Positions 1 to 11,035 of a stretch of DNA of 64,000 bases are shown here, piece after piece (position 1 is the stretch's first letter; each line of letters opens with the position of its first letter). The translations under genes were made by a program, and so were the position numbers. Location of the stretch: positions 198,646,565 through 198,710,564 of the forward strand of contig CM060988.1 in NCBI GenBank assembly GCA_030765065.1. The letters are read 5' to 3'. Below the pieces are notes generated by a model. That model did no database searches. It was given only the letters and a program-made list of their open reading frames with translations, and was not told the origin of the DNA. This DNA comes from Deroplatys truncata. Its lineage: Eukaryota; Arthropoda; Insecta; Mantodea; Mantidae.

Positions 1-580
1 ATGTTTTTTAATGTAATATTGTTAAAATACCAAACATCTGAGTCCTAGTTTTCTACCATCTCTGTCTGATGTATTGCAAGGCAGTAAATGACTTCATGGC
101 TTTTTTAAATTGAATTCAACAAACAATTCTTTATTGGCATCATGGACATGTTGTTACTCATTATTGCAGATTATTGATACAATTCAATGAACAACACATC
201 AGAAATATGCTTTTAGTTTAAAAGAATAGAAATGCCCTACCAAGCCACAGATTTTCTCAAGAATTATAAAATTAATTACCAAACTTTAATTAACTGAACC
301 GATAATAAAATAATATTTAATTAATTTTCCCTTTTAAACAATTCATAAAGTGGTTTCAAAACTCAAGCCTACATACCAATTTATGTTCTACAAGTTGTTT
401 ATCTGCTGTCATGAAGGAATGGTGTTTAGCATTCTATTATGCTTTTTATATAAAATAATCTGTGATTTGTTGAATATCCATACACTCTACCCACATTTGA
501 TTCTGACCTGTTATCTGAACAGAATGATGTTAAGGTAATCTAGACCATGTAGTATATGTACATGAATTATTCTGTTACAG
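1..580. other. AT-rich intron or intergenic sequence
   Basis: No coding region, RNA gene or repeat is recognised. The sequence is AT-rich and lies upstream of the candidate zinc-finger exon at 581, so it is probably intron. Confidence 0.4.
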
Positions 581-621
581 GACAGAACAGATGAGAACAT
601 TTGTATCACAGATCCACCAAG
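581..621 (+). CDS. Candidate 41-nt upstream exon of the zinc-finger gene
   Basis: A pyrimidine-rich stretch ending TTACAG precedes the segment, and it ends CCAAG followed by GTAAGT, a near-perfect donor. It is open in the frame DRTDENICITDPP and leaves two bases (AG). The terminal zinc-finger exon at 7048 begins with one base (T) needed to complete a codon, so joining gives AGT (Ser) and keeps the frame. Splice-site strength and phase are seen in the sequence; that these exons are joined in mRNA is inference. The intron would be 6.4 kb and hold a minisatellite, a DNA transposon and three SINEs. A chance pair of splice sites is the alternative. Confidence 0.45.
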
Positions 622-762
622 GTAAGTACTCTTAGATTATGCTTTGTCCACAGACATCCATAATTTTTTTTAATTTTCCCAATATTGCTCATTAGTGTTA
701 GGTATAGAACTGTTTTCCAAACTTAATAAATACAGTGGAATAATTTGACAGGTTTGTATCAA

Positions 763-2690
763 CAAAGCTGGTGTCAGGCACATGTTGACTTGTCTCGTGT
801 CACTTGTTCCACTGTAGCTGGTGTCAGTCACATGCTGACTTGTCTCATGTCATTTGTTCCACTGTAGCTGGTGTCAGTCACGTGTTGACTTGTCTCGTGT
901 TGACTTGTCTCGTGTTACTTGTTCCACTGTAGCTGGTGTCAGTCACATGCTGACTTGTCTCGTGTCACTTGTTCCACTGTAGCTGGTGTCAGTCACTTGT
1001 TGACTTGTCTCATGTCATTTGTTCCACTGTAGTTGGTGTCAGTCACATGTTGACTTGTCTCATGTCATTTGTTCCACTGTAGCTGGTGTCAGTCACGTGT
1101 TGACTTGTCTCATGTCATTTGTTCCACTGTAGCTGGTGTCAGTCACGTGTTGACTTGTCTCGTGTCACTTGTTCCACTGTAGCTGGTGTCAGTCACTTGT
1201 TGACTTGTCTCGTGTCATTTGTTCCACTGTAGGTGGTGTCAGTCACATGCTGACTTGTCTCATGCCATTTGTTCCACTGTAGCTGGTGTCAGTCACGTGT
1301 TGACTTGTCTCATGTCACTTGTTCCACTGTAGCTGGTGTCAGTCACTTGTTGACTTGTCTCATGTCATTTGTTCCACTGTAGTTGGTGTCAGTCACATGT
1401 TGACTTGTCTCATGTCATTTGTTCCACTGTAGCTGGTGTCAGTCACGTGTTGACTTGTCTCATGTCATTTGTTCCACTGTAGCTGGTGTCAGTCACGTGT
1501 TGACTTGTCTCGTGTCACTTGTTCCACTGTAGCTGGTGTCAGTCACTTGTTGACTTGTCTCGTGTCATTTGTTCCACTGTAGGTGGTGTCAGTCACATGC
1601 TGACTTGTCTCATGCCATTTGTTCCACTGTAGCTGGTGTCAGTCACGTGTTGACTTGTCTCATGTCATTTGTTCCACTGTAGCTGGTGTCAGTCACTTGT
1701 TGACTTGTCTCATGTCATTTGTTCCACTGTAGCTGGTGTCAGTCACGTGTTGACTTGTCTCGTGTCACTTGTTCCACTGTAGCTGGTGTCAGTCACTTGT
1801 TGACTTGTCTCATGTCATTTGTTCCACTGTAGCTGGTGTCAGTCACGTGTTGACTTGTCTCGTGTCACTTGTTCCACTGTAGCTGGTGTCAGTCACTTGT
1901 TGACTTGTCTCAAGTCACTTGTTCCACTGTAGCTGGTGTCAGTCACGTGTTGACTTGTCTCGTGTCACTTGTTCCACTGTAGCTGGTGTCAGTCACGTGT
2001 TGACTTGTCTCGTGTCACTTGTTCTGCTGTAGCTGGTGTCAGTCATGTGTTGACTTGTCTTGTGTCACTTGTTCCACTGTTGCTGGTGTCAGTCACATGC
2101 TGACTTGTCTCAAAATTAAATTGAGTTTTATTTATAAATGCTCTTTAACTGTTGTGGTCCTTAGCATCCCATTCTTTATTGGGTGTGAAAGACCAGTAAT
2201 TTTGCTCAGAGGCCTCTTTATCAGACTTGAGGTTGTTTTTCCTGCCATAAATCTATGACACAGGACCTCCAGCTTTACTTCGCTTCTGAAGGAACTCATG
2301 CTAAGGATTTTTATGCCCGAAAAAATCCATCGCCCTCCGCCGGGTTTGAACCCACAACCTCAAGAACTAGAGGCTAGCATGGTAACCACTACACCCGGAG
2401 GACGACTTGACTTGTCTCATGTCACTTGTTGTACTGTAGCTGGTATCGGTCACATGTTGACTTGTCTCATGTCACTTGTTCCACTGTAACTAGTATTGGT
2501 CACATGTTGAGTTGTCTCATGTCACTTGTTCCATTGTAACTAGTATTGGTCACATGTTGACTTATCTCATGTCACTTGTTCCACTGTAGCTAGTATTGGT
2601 CACATGTTGACTTGTCTCATGTCACTTGTTCCATTGTAACTGGTGTCAGCCACTTGTTGTACTGTAGCTGGTATCGGTAACATGTTTACT
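763..2690. repeat. 50-bp minisatellite, about 32 copies, with a 350-bp higher-order repeat
   Basis: A unit of 50 bp containing TGTTGACTTGTCTC and TTGTTCCACTGTAGCTGG runs from about 763 to 2100. It is split by a SINE and resumes from 2408 to 2690 with more diverged units. Within it 1031-1380 is repeated at 1381-1730: variant markers such as AGTTGGTGTC and AGGTGGTGTC recur exactly 350 bp (seven units) apart. Each unit carries a pyrimidine-rich run followed by TAG. Short open frames here are repeat artefacts. Confidence 0.95.
2113..2407 (-). mobile_element. tRNA-derived SINE, copy 1
   Basis: The SINE is in reverse orientation, with its A/T-rich tail at the left and the tRNA-like head at the right (box B region GGTTTGAACC read on +; TGGTAACCACTACACC is the reversed box A region). 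It is inserted in the 50-bp minisatellite and flanked by a 12-bp duplication, tgacttgtctca, at 2101-2112 and 2408-2419. The body matches the other seven copies in this window. Confidence 0.9.
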
Positions 2691-2889
2691 TTATTTATTA
2701 TCTTCAGTAAGGATCTTTAGGTTTCTCATATGCTTAATTGTTTGTTCTTTGGAAGTCAGTTGTCACTTGCTCCGTGCAGTGACATCATGAACTACTGTCT
2801 CCACCTAATTTCTATTTTTAAATCACAGTTGTTTTTCATTACTCTGCCACAGAAATTCAGAAATGTAGGCATGTGTGCACGTTGATGCG

Positions 2890-3235
2890 AGAGGTACACA
2901 AATAGTTATTTAGTTGGCTTACTCCCATCATACGAAGGGCTAACACCCCTAAGACTTACAAGCATGCCTAGGATCAGAGTCCTTTAGAGGAGCTGATGAA
3001 CATTGAATCAGAGAATGAAGAACCTGGAATGGGGAAATCAGCCAGTGAGAGAAGAGGATAATAAGAAATATGATGATGGAGCAATTGTGAAATGAATGGC
3101 AGGGGATACTGGAGAACCCACAGAAAACACGCCCAGATGCTGCTTCGTCCACCACAAATCCCACATGCGGGTCCTTCAGATGGAACCTGGGCCGCCTAGG
3201 TGGGAGGCAAGTGGTACACAAGAAACCTAGCTGGA
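2890..3235 (-). repeat. Probable dispersed-repeat remnant with a spurious frame
   Basis: On the - strand an open stretch begins CTTCLPPRRPRF and continues VGFVVDEAASGRVF. As I recall, very similar peptides recur many times in insect genomes as by-products of a dispersed repeat with a tRNA-like head, so this is probably repeat DNA rather than a gene. No repeat ends were identified. The rest of 2691-3540 shows nothing recognisable. Confidence 0.35.
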
Positions 3236-4093
3236 ATTGTTTAAAATTATCTCAGAAATATTGTGCTCAATTATAATTATTTATCAACATGGTAGTAGTA
3301 AGGAAATCACTGACATTTTTAATTAATTCATTTGTAGTGTTCATTGAGATCTATTGTCAACAATGTGCAAACACTAGACTATTAGTCATCCAGGTATGCA
3401 ATTATTTAAATTTTATCTGATATTCACAACAATAAAGTGGCTCCAACAGTACCAAACTTCCAATGAAGTTTATAAACATTTAATAGCCTGTAAGGATTAC
3501 AAGTTTATTTGGTGAAGTAAATCATGAATAAAATTACATTTTGTGAATCACAGCAACTGAGGACTATTTTAACAAAACTCAACAAATGCCATTTACAAAA
3601 TTTTATAGGAGAGGTATTTTTTAGTTGTACTCAATATCGTTGATTCAAAAAATTTCAACAAGAATAGTAGTGGTCATCCTTGCAGATAGGAATTGATGAA
3701 GGAATAATTGAAGTTCATCACTAACTGCCTTTATTAAAAAGCAAAATTTACAAATTACAAACTTTTACAAAACACAACATATCTACTGTTTCATACATGT
3801 TTGTTCTTTATTTTTAAAGCATTTAAATTCAGTGGGCTCTTAAATATATTACATTTGTATATAATATCAGATTAAGAAGTTAAGTGTGTTATAAAATTTA
3901 TATTTTCCTTGTAAGTTAACAGTTGAACAGAAATTTCCACATAATAAAATCTGTTTCTTACTTCTTCAACCTATTATGAAACTTAAAGTCACAGGTTTTA
4001 ATGAGGACTGAAGTAATAGTACATATTTTAATACAACAATTATTAGATTTAATGCTGTGTGAAATCCAAAACAACTCTGAAACACAGTCCTCT

Positions 4094-5275
4094 TTAATCT
4101 AAAGGTTCTTTAAAATGCAGAATTTTGTCTTCAGTATCATTAGCATTCCCTTGTATAAATTTTGAATAGAATTCTTTACTTCCCTCTGAATAATTTTCAA
4201 AATAAGACATCAACTTCTTCACATCATTAGCTTTATTTTTGCTTACATGATTCACTAATGGATGTTGAGGTACTTCAAACATTATCGAAGCACTTCTCTT
4301 TCCAGGTTTCAGCACCTCAACTTCTATCGGTGAACAAAATAAGTATTTTGAAAAAGGCATTATGCCTTGGGCTTAGGTCTTCTTACATAACGCAGTACTC
4401 TTGCCTCATATATCTTGAAAGGGACTTTGGCTTTCATTACACATTTGGAGATAGATTTCATAATGTAACTTACCAGTCTTTACCCCAAACTTCTACAAAA
4501 TGTCTAATATTCTGAGGGTAGAGTGATTGCTTCATGTTTTCTTAGTTCTTTTTAAGTAACGCCAAACACTCTGCCGGGAGGCAAATTTCTATGCCCATGT
4601 ATTGGGAAATAATGTTGAATTTCTTTAAATACCTTTGAGCTTTCAATGTAACTCATAAGCATTTCAATCATTGTGGAGTTTTTGTTTTGGGAGCCACAAG
4701 AATCAGAAAATAATCTGAGACTAAGATTTTCTGCATCTTCTTTCATTAGACCTTGCTCTAAAGAAGTTAAATAGTCTCTCACAGCAGATGCAATTTCATT
4801 GCACCTATCATACATTCTTTTAAGCTTTAACTCTGGTGGAAGATATGACCATTTAACTTTATTTCTAGAGTATTGAGAAGAACTACATTATACTTATGTA
4901 TATCCTTCTTAATGAGCTGCATCTGCTCTTCATCCCTTTCCTGCAGCTTGCGAGCTTGTCCACCTCAATTCTCATTAGGTAGTACACCCTCCTCCAGCTT
5001 ATATCTTTTGGCAATGTGCCTGAGTCTGTCCCCAGACATTCCTGGAAAAATATGTATGAAATAAATATAACTTGTTCAGACAATTGTTTTCATTCTACAA
5101 ACTTTTTGTTTAGGCTATAAATAAAATGAGACTTGCCTGTTACTTTTCTGAATGTTAAGGCACATACAGGAATCTCTCGACCTCCTTCTTCTCTTATAGT
5201 ATGAGATTGACACAGATCTTTGTTTACTTTTATCGTGTTCCTTCCCTCTGCATCTTTTAGGCAATTCACTCTCAT
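4094..5275 (-). pseudogene. Transposase-like protein (LFSDSC.SQNKN family), multi-exon and degraded
   Basis: Fragments read in order on the - strand. The N-terminal piece 5275-5120 ends IPVCALTFRKVTG. After a TTTTTCCAG acceptor near 5060 comes MSGDRLRHIAKRY, then ENRGGQARKLQERDEEQMQL. The next piece (4815-4552) has LRLFSDSCGSQNKNSTMIEM and FPIHGHRNLPPGRVFG, then LRKHEAITLPSEY and LGKDW before a GTAAGT donor near 4475. The last piece (4360-4094) ends KILHFKEPLD. The ENRGG, SDxCGxQNKN and FPxxGHxxLPxxRVFG blocks are typical of a widespread insect transposon-related family of unknown biochemistry, with the SD in a DDE-like position. Frameshifts and stops between blocks show decay. Family recognition is from memory. 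Confidence 0.55.
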
Positions 5276-5279
5276 TTAT

Positions 5280-5571
5280 TTGGTGTAGTGGTTACCATAC
5301 TAGTCTCTAGTTCCCAAGATTGCGGGTTCAAACCTGGCAGAGAGGGTGATGGATCTTTTCGGGCATAAAAATCCTTAGCATGGCTTCCTTCAGAAAGGAA
5401 GTAAAGACAGTGGTTCCGTATCGTAGATTTATGGCACATAAAAGAACCTCAAGCCTGATAAAGAGGCCTCTGAGGAAAATTACCAGTCTTTCACCTCAAT
5501 ATAGAATGGGATGCTAAGGACCGCAGCAGTTAAAGAGCTTCCATAAATAAAACTCAATTTAATTTAATTTA
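5280..5571 (+). mobile_element. tRNA-derived SINE, copy 2
   Basis: Full-length copy. The head is GGTGTAGTGGTTACCA with box B GGGTTCAAACC, and it ends with an ATAAATAAAACTCAATTTAA tail. The flanking duplication is actctcatttat (5268-5279) and actctcatgtat (5572-5583), one mismatch. It is inserted in the DNA transposon spanning 3555-6303, so it is younger than that element. Confidence 0.92.
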
Positions 5572-6630
5572 ACTCTCATGTATCATAGTAAGAAATTGCT
5601 CTGTTCAACTTTTGTCTTATTCATATACAGGCTATCTCTAAAATGAATAACATATGTCAAACACAAATGTTCTGCTTTGCATGTTGTTTTATTGTTGTTT
5701 CAATATGGTTATGCCTATATTCAGATCTTCATTTGAGGATGCAATCGTGCGCTTCTTACTCTTTTGGCATTGATGGCTCCTGCTTTGTCTTCCACTTTTC
5801 ACGTCCTGAACTATTTCAGAATATTCTGAATCTGCTAACCTCTTAATAATGATGTTTCACACAAGAGTGCTCTATAACAACTGCTAGTCTTATATTGAAA
5901 CATTGGCTGAACATGAAAGAGATTTACATGGAAGAATATGCATTGTTGTCCAAAAATCACTTAGCAAACAGATGGTTTTCTTGTCGCAGTTGTGCGATTA
6001 CCCAACGATACACACATATGAGTGTAAGGGCTATTAAATTTAGCCTTTAAATAATAATAATATTTATTCTTAGTTTCAATCGTGCAGTATAAAACAACAA
6101 TTAATTGACTTTTGTGAAATCTTGAAAAATGGAGATGTTGAGTTTCATGAAAATTTGCTACATTCAGGCGCCTCTTACAATAACAAATATTTAGTCAACT
6201 GTTAATCATTGTATGAGGCAAATATTAAACCACTAGAATTCGTTAAAAAACGAAATTTTAAAAAAATGGCATTTGTTGAGTTTTGATAAAATGGTCCTCA
6301 GTTACAATTAAAAAGAATAAGACACTAGTGTTTACCATAAATAAATTAAAGCTTTGTTCATTACTTCCCATCCATGTACATATCAGAGATACAGGAAAGA
6401 GCATATTTAAAGCAAAGTATAAATTTGATAAATTTTTGTAATCATCCCAGTTTACTTATATTGTCACAAACATAAGAGAAATTGCCTTTACACTTTCACA
6501 AGTTAATATCTTGGGGGGAAAAAAACACTCATTAATTACTTATTTTAAGCACAATGTTTCAAATTAATAAGACTATTTCAGTTGCAATTGACCACATAAC
6601 TAAATGATATCCTGAATCTCATAACTTTGT

Positions 6631-6906
6631 GTTGTCCTTTGTGGTTACCTCTAGTTCCTGAGGTCGCAGGTTCAAACCTGGCGGAGGGCAATTGATTTTT
6701 TCAGGCATAAAAATCCTTAGCATAGCTTCCTTTGGAAGGGAAGTAAAGTTGGTGTCCCCATGTCATAGATTTGCAGCACATAAAAGAACCTCAAGCCTAA
6801 TAAAGAGGCCTCTGAACAAAATTATGGTCTTTCATGCCCAATATAGAATGGAACACTATGGACCACAAAAGTTAAAGAGCGTCCATAAATAAAACTCAAC
6901 TTAATT
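6631..6906 (+). mobile_element. tRNA-derived SINE, copy 3
   Basis: The copy is slightly shortened at its 5' end but keeps box B (GGTTCAAACC), the conserved body and the ATAAATAAAACTCAACTTAA tail. A 12-bp duplication tcataactttgt flanks it at 6619-6630 and 6907-6918. It lies in the intron just upstream of the zinc-finger exon. Confidence 0.92.
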
Positions 6907-7047
6907 TCATAACTTTGTTTCATGGAGTGATTCTCTCTCTCTGATCATGTACATATGCAAAATAAACATTCATATTGTTTTCCGCTTAAATTAGTTTGTA
7001 ATCCCTGGGTTCTAGTAACTACTGATGACATTTTTCTTAAATTTCAG

Positions 7048-8287
7048 TTTATGTGAGGAGAGAGATTCCAGATATAACTCAACTTTATTCTCCAATAAAG
7101 ATTTGGGAAAAGATATAAGTCTGAATATGATGAAGGATGGTCCTGAATGTGAAATAAAATGCCAAAATCAAGAAAGTGTTGTTACGGATGTATCTTCAAT
7201 AAAAACAAGTGTTTGCTCAAAAAATGCTGATGGTGGGAAAATTGGTTGCCTAGCTACCTGTTTGAAACAAAATTATTTCTTTCAGCAGAGTGACATAAAT
7301 AAACACATCAATAAGCCCAAGTGCAAGTCATACTCAAATAGAGACAATTTGAGTTGTTACAGCAGAAAGATGTACGTATGTGACACTTGTGAGAAATGCT
7401 TTAAACGGTTATCATATTTGAGAAAACATAATTTGATTCATGAAGGCATAAGGCCACACAAGTGTAACATTTGTGACCAGGCTTTTACTCAGTTGAAATA
7501 TTTGGAAAGGCATAAATTGATTCATGAGGACAAGACACACAAGTGTAACATTTGTGGCAAGGGTTTTACTCGATTCTCAAGTTTGAAATCCCATACTTTT
7601 ATTCACGAAGTTAAGTCACACAAGTGTAACATTTGTGACCAGACTTTTACTCAGTTGTCACATTTGAAAACGCACACATTGATGCATGAGGGCAAGAGCC
7701 CACACAAGTGTAACATTTGTGAGAAGACTTTTACCCATTTATCAAGTTTGAAAACACACACATTGTTTCATGAGGGCAAGAGTCCACACAAGTGTAACAT
7801 TTGTGACAAGGAATTTACCTGTTTATCAAGTTTGAAAATGCACACAGTGATTCATGAGGGCAAAAGGCCACACAAGTGTAACATTTGTGACAAGGCTTTT
7901 ACCCATTTGTCAAATTTGAAAAAGCACACATTGATGCATGAGGGCAAAAGGCCACATCAGTGTAACACATGTGATAAAACTTTTACCGCTTTGTCAAGTT
8001 TAAAAATGCACATACTGATTCATGAGGGCAAAAGGCCACACAAGTGTAACATTTGTGATAAGGCTTTTACTCAATTAACAAGTTTGAAAAGGCACACATT
8101 GATTCATGAGGGCAAAAGGCCACACAGGTGTAACATTTGTGACAAAGCTTTTACCCAATTGACAAGTTTAAAAACGCATGCATTGATGCATGAGGACAAA
8201 AGGCCACACAAGTGTAACATTTGTGACAAGGCTTTTACTCATTTTTCAAGTTTGAAAAGGCACATATTGATTCATGAGAGTAATTAG
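7048..8287 (+). CDS. C2H2 zinc-finger protein, terminal exon (11 tandem fingers)
   Basis: An AAATTTCAG acceptor precedes 7048, and the frame runs to TAG at 8285-8287, about 412 residues. After a ~100-residue acidic/polar lead with a degenerate Cys/His segment, eleven C2H2 fingers follow at 28-residue or slightly shorter spacing (YVCDTCEKCF..H..H, then mostly HKCNICDKAFT..LSSLK.H...H), joined by HEGKRPHKC-type linkers. Such arrays bind DNA and act as nuclear regulators; the target is unknown. The N-terminus, and any ZAD or other effector domain, lies upstream; the only candidate seen is the 41-nt exon at 581. The ATG at 7025 sits in the intron before the acceptor and is unlikely to be used. 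High similarity between fingers suggests recent tandem duplication, and fingers continue as pseudogene sequence past the stop. Confidence 0.85.
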
Positions 8288-8342
8288 CCACATGAGTGTA
8301 ACATTTGTGATAAGGCTTGTACCCATTTGTTACAGTTAAAGA
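8288..8342 (+). pseudogene. Decayed 12th zinc finger beyond the stop codon
   Basis: After TAG the same frame continues PHECNICDKACTHLLQLK, a recognisable finger with Phe changed to Cys. It is cut by the LINE at 8343; 8331-8342 (tacagttaaaga) is the left target-site duplication. The array once extended further, and the present stop is probably a later truncation. Confidence 0.8.
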
Positions 8343-10223
8343 CCAGAGAACTATATGGGAATAGGTCTATTATCAATATTAGGGAAAATATACACAGGTA
8401 TATTGACTGGTAGATTAAGAAAATGGGTGGAAGAGGAAGGAAAACTGTCAGAATATTAAGCAGGATTTAGGAGAGGTAAACAAACAATAGATAATGTATT
8501 TATAATAAAGACTATAATAGATAAGTATCTGAGCAGGAAAAGAGGAAGGATATACATGTTTTTTGCAGATTTTGAAAAAGCATTTGATACAATAAATAGA
8601 GAAGCATTAGCTTATAAATTAAGGAAGAAAGGGGTAAGCGTGCATTTTATAAAAGAAATTAAGATTTATAAAGATATAAAATTTTGTATAAATGTAAAAA
8701 TAATGGAATTACAGAAATGACTGAGCAAAAAATAGAATTAAGACAAGGGTGCAAATTGAGTCCTATATTATTTAATATATTCATAGATGACATACTAGGA
8801 AGAGTGAAAGAAAAAAAATCTGCACAGTCCCATAATAGAGAAATACCAGGTTTACTATACATGGATGATCTTATGGTAGGGACTATAATGGTAATTGGGC
8901 TACAGAAAGCAATCAATGGAATACATGAATTCTGCAAAGAATGGGGAATTAAAGTAAATATGAATTAATCAAAAGTCATGGTATTTAAAAGAGGAAATAA
9001 ACTAAAAAAAGAACAGAAATGGCAGATGGGTTTAAAGTTGGAAGTTGTCAAGGAGTTTGACTATTTGGGGGTGAAGATGAGTAGTAATGGTGAATAGGCA
9101 GTGCATAGCAGGAAGGTTATGACTAAAGGAAAGGCAGCAATGACAGGAGTAAGGATGTGCAAATACAAATTAGAAATGCAGAAAGATAGAAAGAATGTAT
9201 GAGGCATTTAGTAGAAGCAAGAATGCTATATGCAGTTGAAATTTGGCGGGGGGGGGGGGATCTGAATTAAGCAGAAAAATAGATTAGAGCTACAGAACGT
9301 TCTATAAAGAGCTATTGGGGTTACCAAGATCAGTTCCAGGGGAGGTAGCATTAGTGGAATTAGGAGGAACAAGAAGAAAGGGAGTGATACTAGAAAGGAT
9401 ATTGAAATTTTGGTTTAGATGCCTAAAAAAAGATGAAGGGAAAATTTTAAAGATATGTATGAAACAACAAATGAGTACAAAAAATAGCTGGTGGACAGGG
9501 GTAGAAAAAATTATGGACAAGATAGCTATGGGAGATATTTGGAGAGCAGAAGAAAGAAATAGCAATGGCTGCTGGATAACAGTAAGAAACAGAGTGGAGG
9601 ACATAGAAAGACAAGAGATTTCGGGAAACTTACAGAATAAAAAATCACTAGGGTTCTATAGATTAGTAAAAAAGGAAATGGGGAAGAGAAGGGCATGTAG
9701 ATTATTGTAATAGAGCTGAAAAAGAAGCATTTGCATGGATCAGAACAGGATCAATGTACCTGAGAGGGCTAAGAGGCAGAAAAAGTGGAATTTGTGAATT
9801 ATGCGGAGGTAGTGAAAGCACAGAGCATTATATGACAGAATGCAAAGAATTAGCAGAATAGGGACAAAAAGTATGGGGGAAAATGGTTGGAAAAATAGAA
9901 GCAATTAAAATGTAAACAAGAAAATAAGGATATGGGGGAGTTCTTAAAGAAAGTAAAGTAGAAATGGATTAGAAAAGTAAGAGAGATAAGAAAGGTAGAA
10001 GGCCAAACGGAGGAGGGAGAGGATGGATCACAGGCGATTAAGGGTACTAAGGGCTGCTCAACTGAGCCATAAGGCCAGGGTACCAGGCAAAATGAGCAGA
10101 ATAGGTAGAACATAGCTGGCAAGAAAATTTGTACATAGGTTAAGTTAGTTTACAAGTGGAATATTGTAAAAAGGATTGTGTATAAAAAAAAAATGTACAA
10201 ATAAAGTTTATTCATTCATTCAA
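8343..10223 (+). mobile_element. 5'-truncated non-LTR retrotransposon (RT and C-terminal zinc knuckle)
   Basis: A decayed reverse transcriptase reads across shifting frames: LSEY.AGFRRGKQTIDNVF near 8450; FFADFEKAFDTINREAL (8557-8610); RQGCKLSPILFNIFIDDIL and LLYMDDLMVG, the YxDD catalytic motif (8684-8968); EFDYLGVKMSSNG (about 9050); then a C-terminal region (9315-9710) and a knuckle GICELCGGSESTEHYMTEC near 9790. The 3' end is a TTCATTCATTCAA tail. Perfect 12-bp duplications tacagttaaaga lie at 8331-8342 and 10224-10235. No endonuclease domain is present. Frameshifts, stops and a G13-like run near 9247 show it is dead. Clade is not certain. Confidence 0.9.
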
Positions 10224-10430
10224 TACAGTTAAAGATGTACACATTGATTCATGAGAGCAAAAGGCCACACAAGTATAACATTTGTGACAAGGCTTATAAT
10301 CATCTGTCACATATGAACACACACTAGTATAACATTTGTATCAAGGCTTTCACTCAGTTTCCAAATTTGGGAACACACTAATTGATTGACAAGGACAAAA
10401 ATCTACAGGAGTGTTATATTTCTAGAAGGA
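10224..10430 (+). pseudogene. Decayed zinc fingers downstream of the LINE
   Basis: Immediately after the right LINE duplication the zinc-finger text resumes: LKMYTLIHESKRPHKYNICDKAYNHLSHMNTH, stop, then YNICIKAFTQFPNLGTH. The first Cys of each finger is lost (CN to YN) and stops occur, so these are remnants of at least two more fingers split from the gene by the LINE. Confidence 0.8.
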
Positions 10431-11035
10431 TTTCATAAGTGCTTTGTTCAGGTATTTGAAATCATGTAAGTGTATTCATTAATGTAGAAATGCATGTGTG
10501 TTTCACTTAATTTCTTGCTCTGGCAGTTTTCCACAATTCCTATACTCTGTAATTGATAGGATGAGAAAGAAAATGTAACAAATGTCATTAAGTTAGTTTG
10601 TTTATTAAGCTTGTTAAGTTGTCAAAAAAATAGGAAAAATGATTCAGAAAATGAATTTCCTATTTCTTTTCCAGCTTAAGTAATTTATCTCAAAATTAAC
10701 TAAATGTCATTTGTATCACTTTGCTTTTCAATAATTATTCTGTTAGATTTTTATTTCAAAGAGTTGTAAATTGCTTTATTGATGTTAATGATAGCAACAC
10801 ATAATATTTTGGTTTTAATTTTTAACAACTGTTTGGCTCAGATTGTTGTTCAGTAAGCCAGGATACACATCATCCAATATGCACCTTGTAGCTTATTTGC
10901 CATTTTATTTATTTTCTCTACAACGTACCTAGTGCTTAGAGGAAGTATTTGTATTCCACACTAAGATTTCACTGGTAATAAAAAAAGCATTCTTTGAGGA
11001 AGATCTGTGTGTCAATATGAACAGTATAAAGAGGT
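10431..11035. other. No gene seen
   Basis: AT-rich sequence with no coding frame, RNA gene or recognisable repeat. It may include the former 3' untranslated region of the zinc-finger gene; AATAAAAA occurs near 10977. Confidence 0.4.

Larger units (their letters stand above)
3555..6303 (-). mobile_element. DNA transposon with about 40-bp terminal inverted repeats
   Basis: The left end (3555-3597, AACTGAGGACTATTTTAACA then AAACTCAACAAATGCCATTT) is matched in inverse orientation at about 6260-6303 with few mismatches. The two ends bracket a spliced, decayed protein gene on the - strand (4094-5275) and a later SINE insertion (5280-5571). No target-site duplication is clear. The element is about 2.75 kb, or 2.45 kb without the SINE. 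The superfamily is not assigned. Confidence 0.6.

Noticed and set aside
8659..8937. 92-residue frame on - within the LINE
   Set aside because: It is the antisense shadow of the reverse transcriptase, which carries the recognisable QGCKLSP and YMDD motifs on +.
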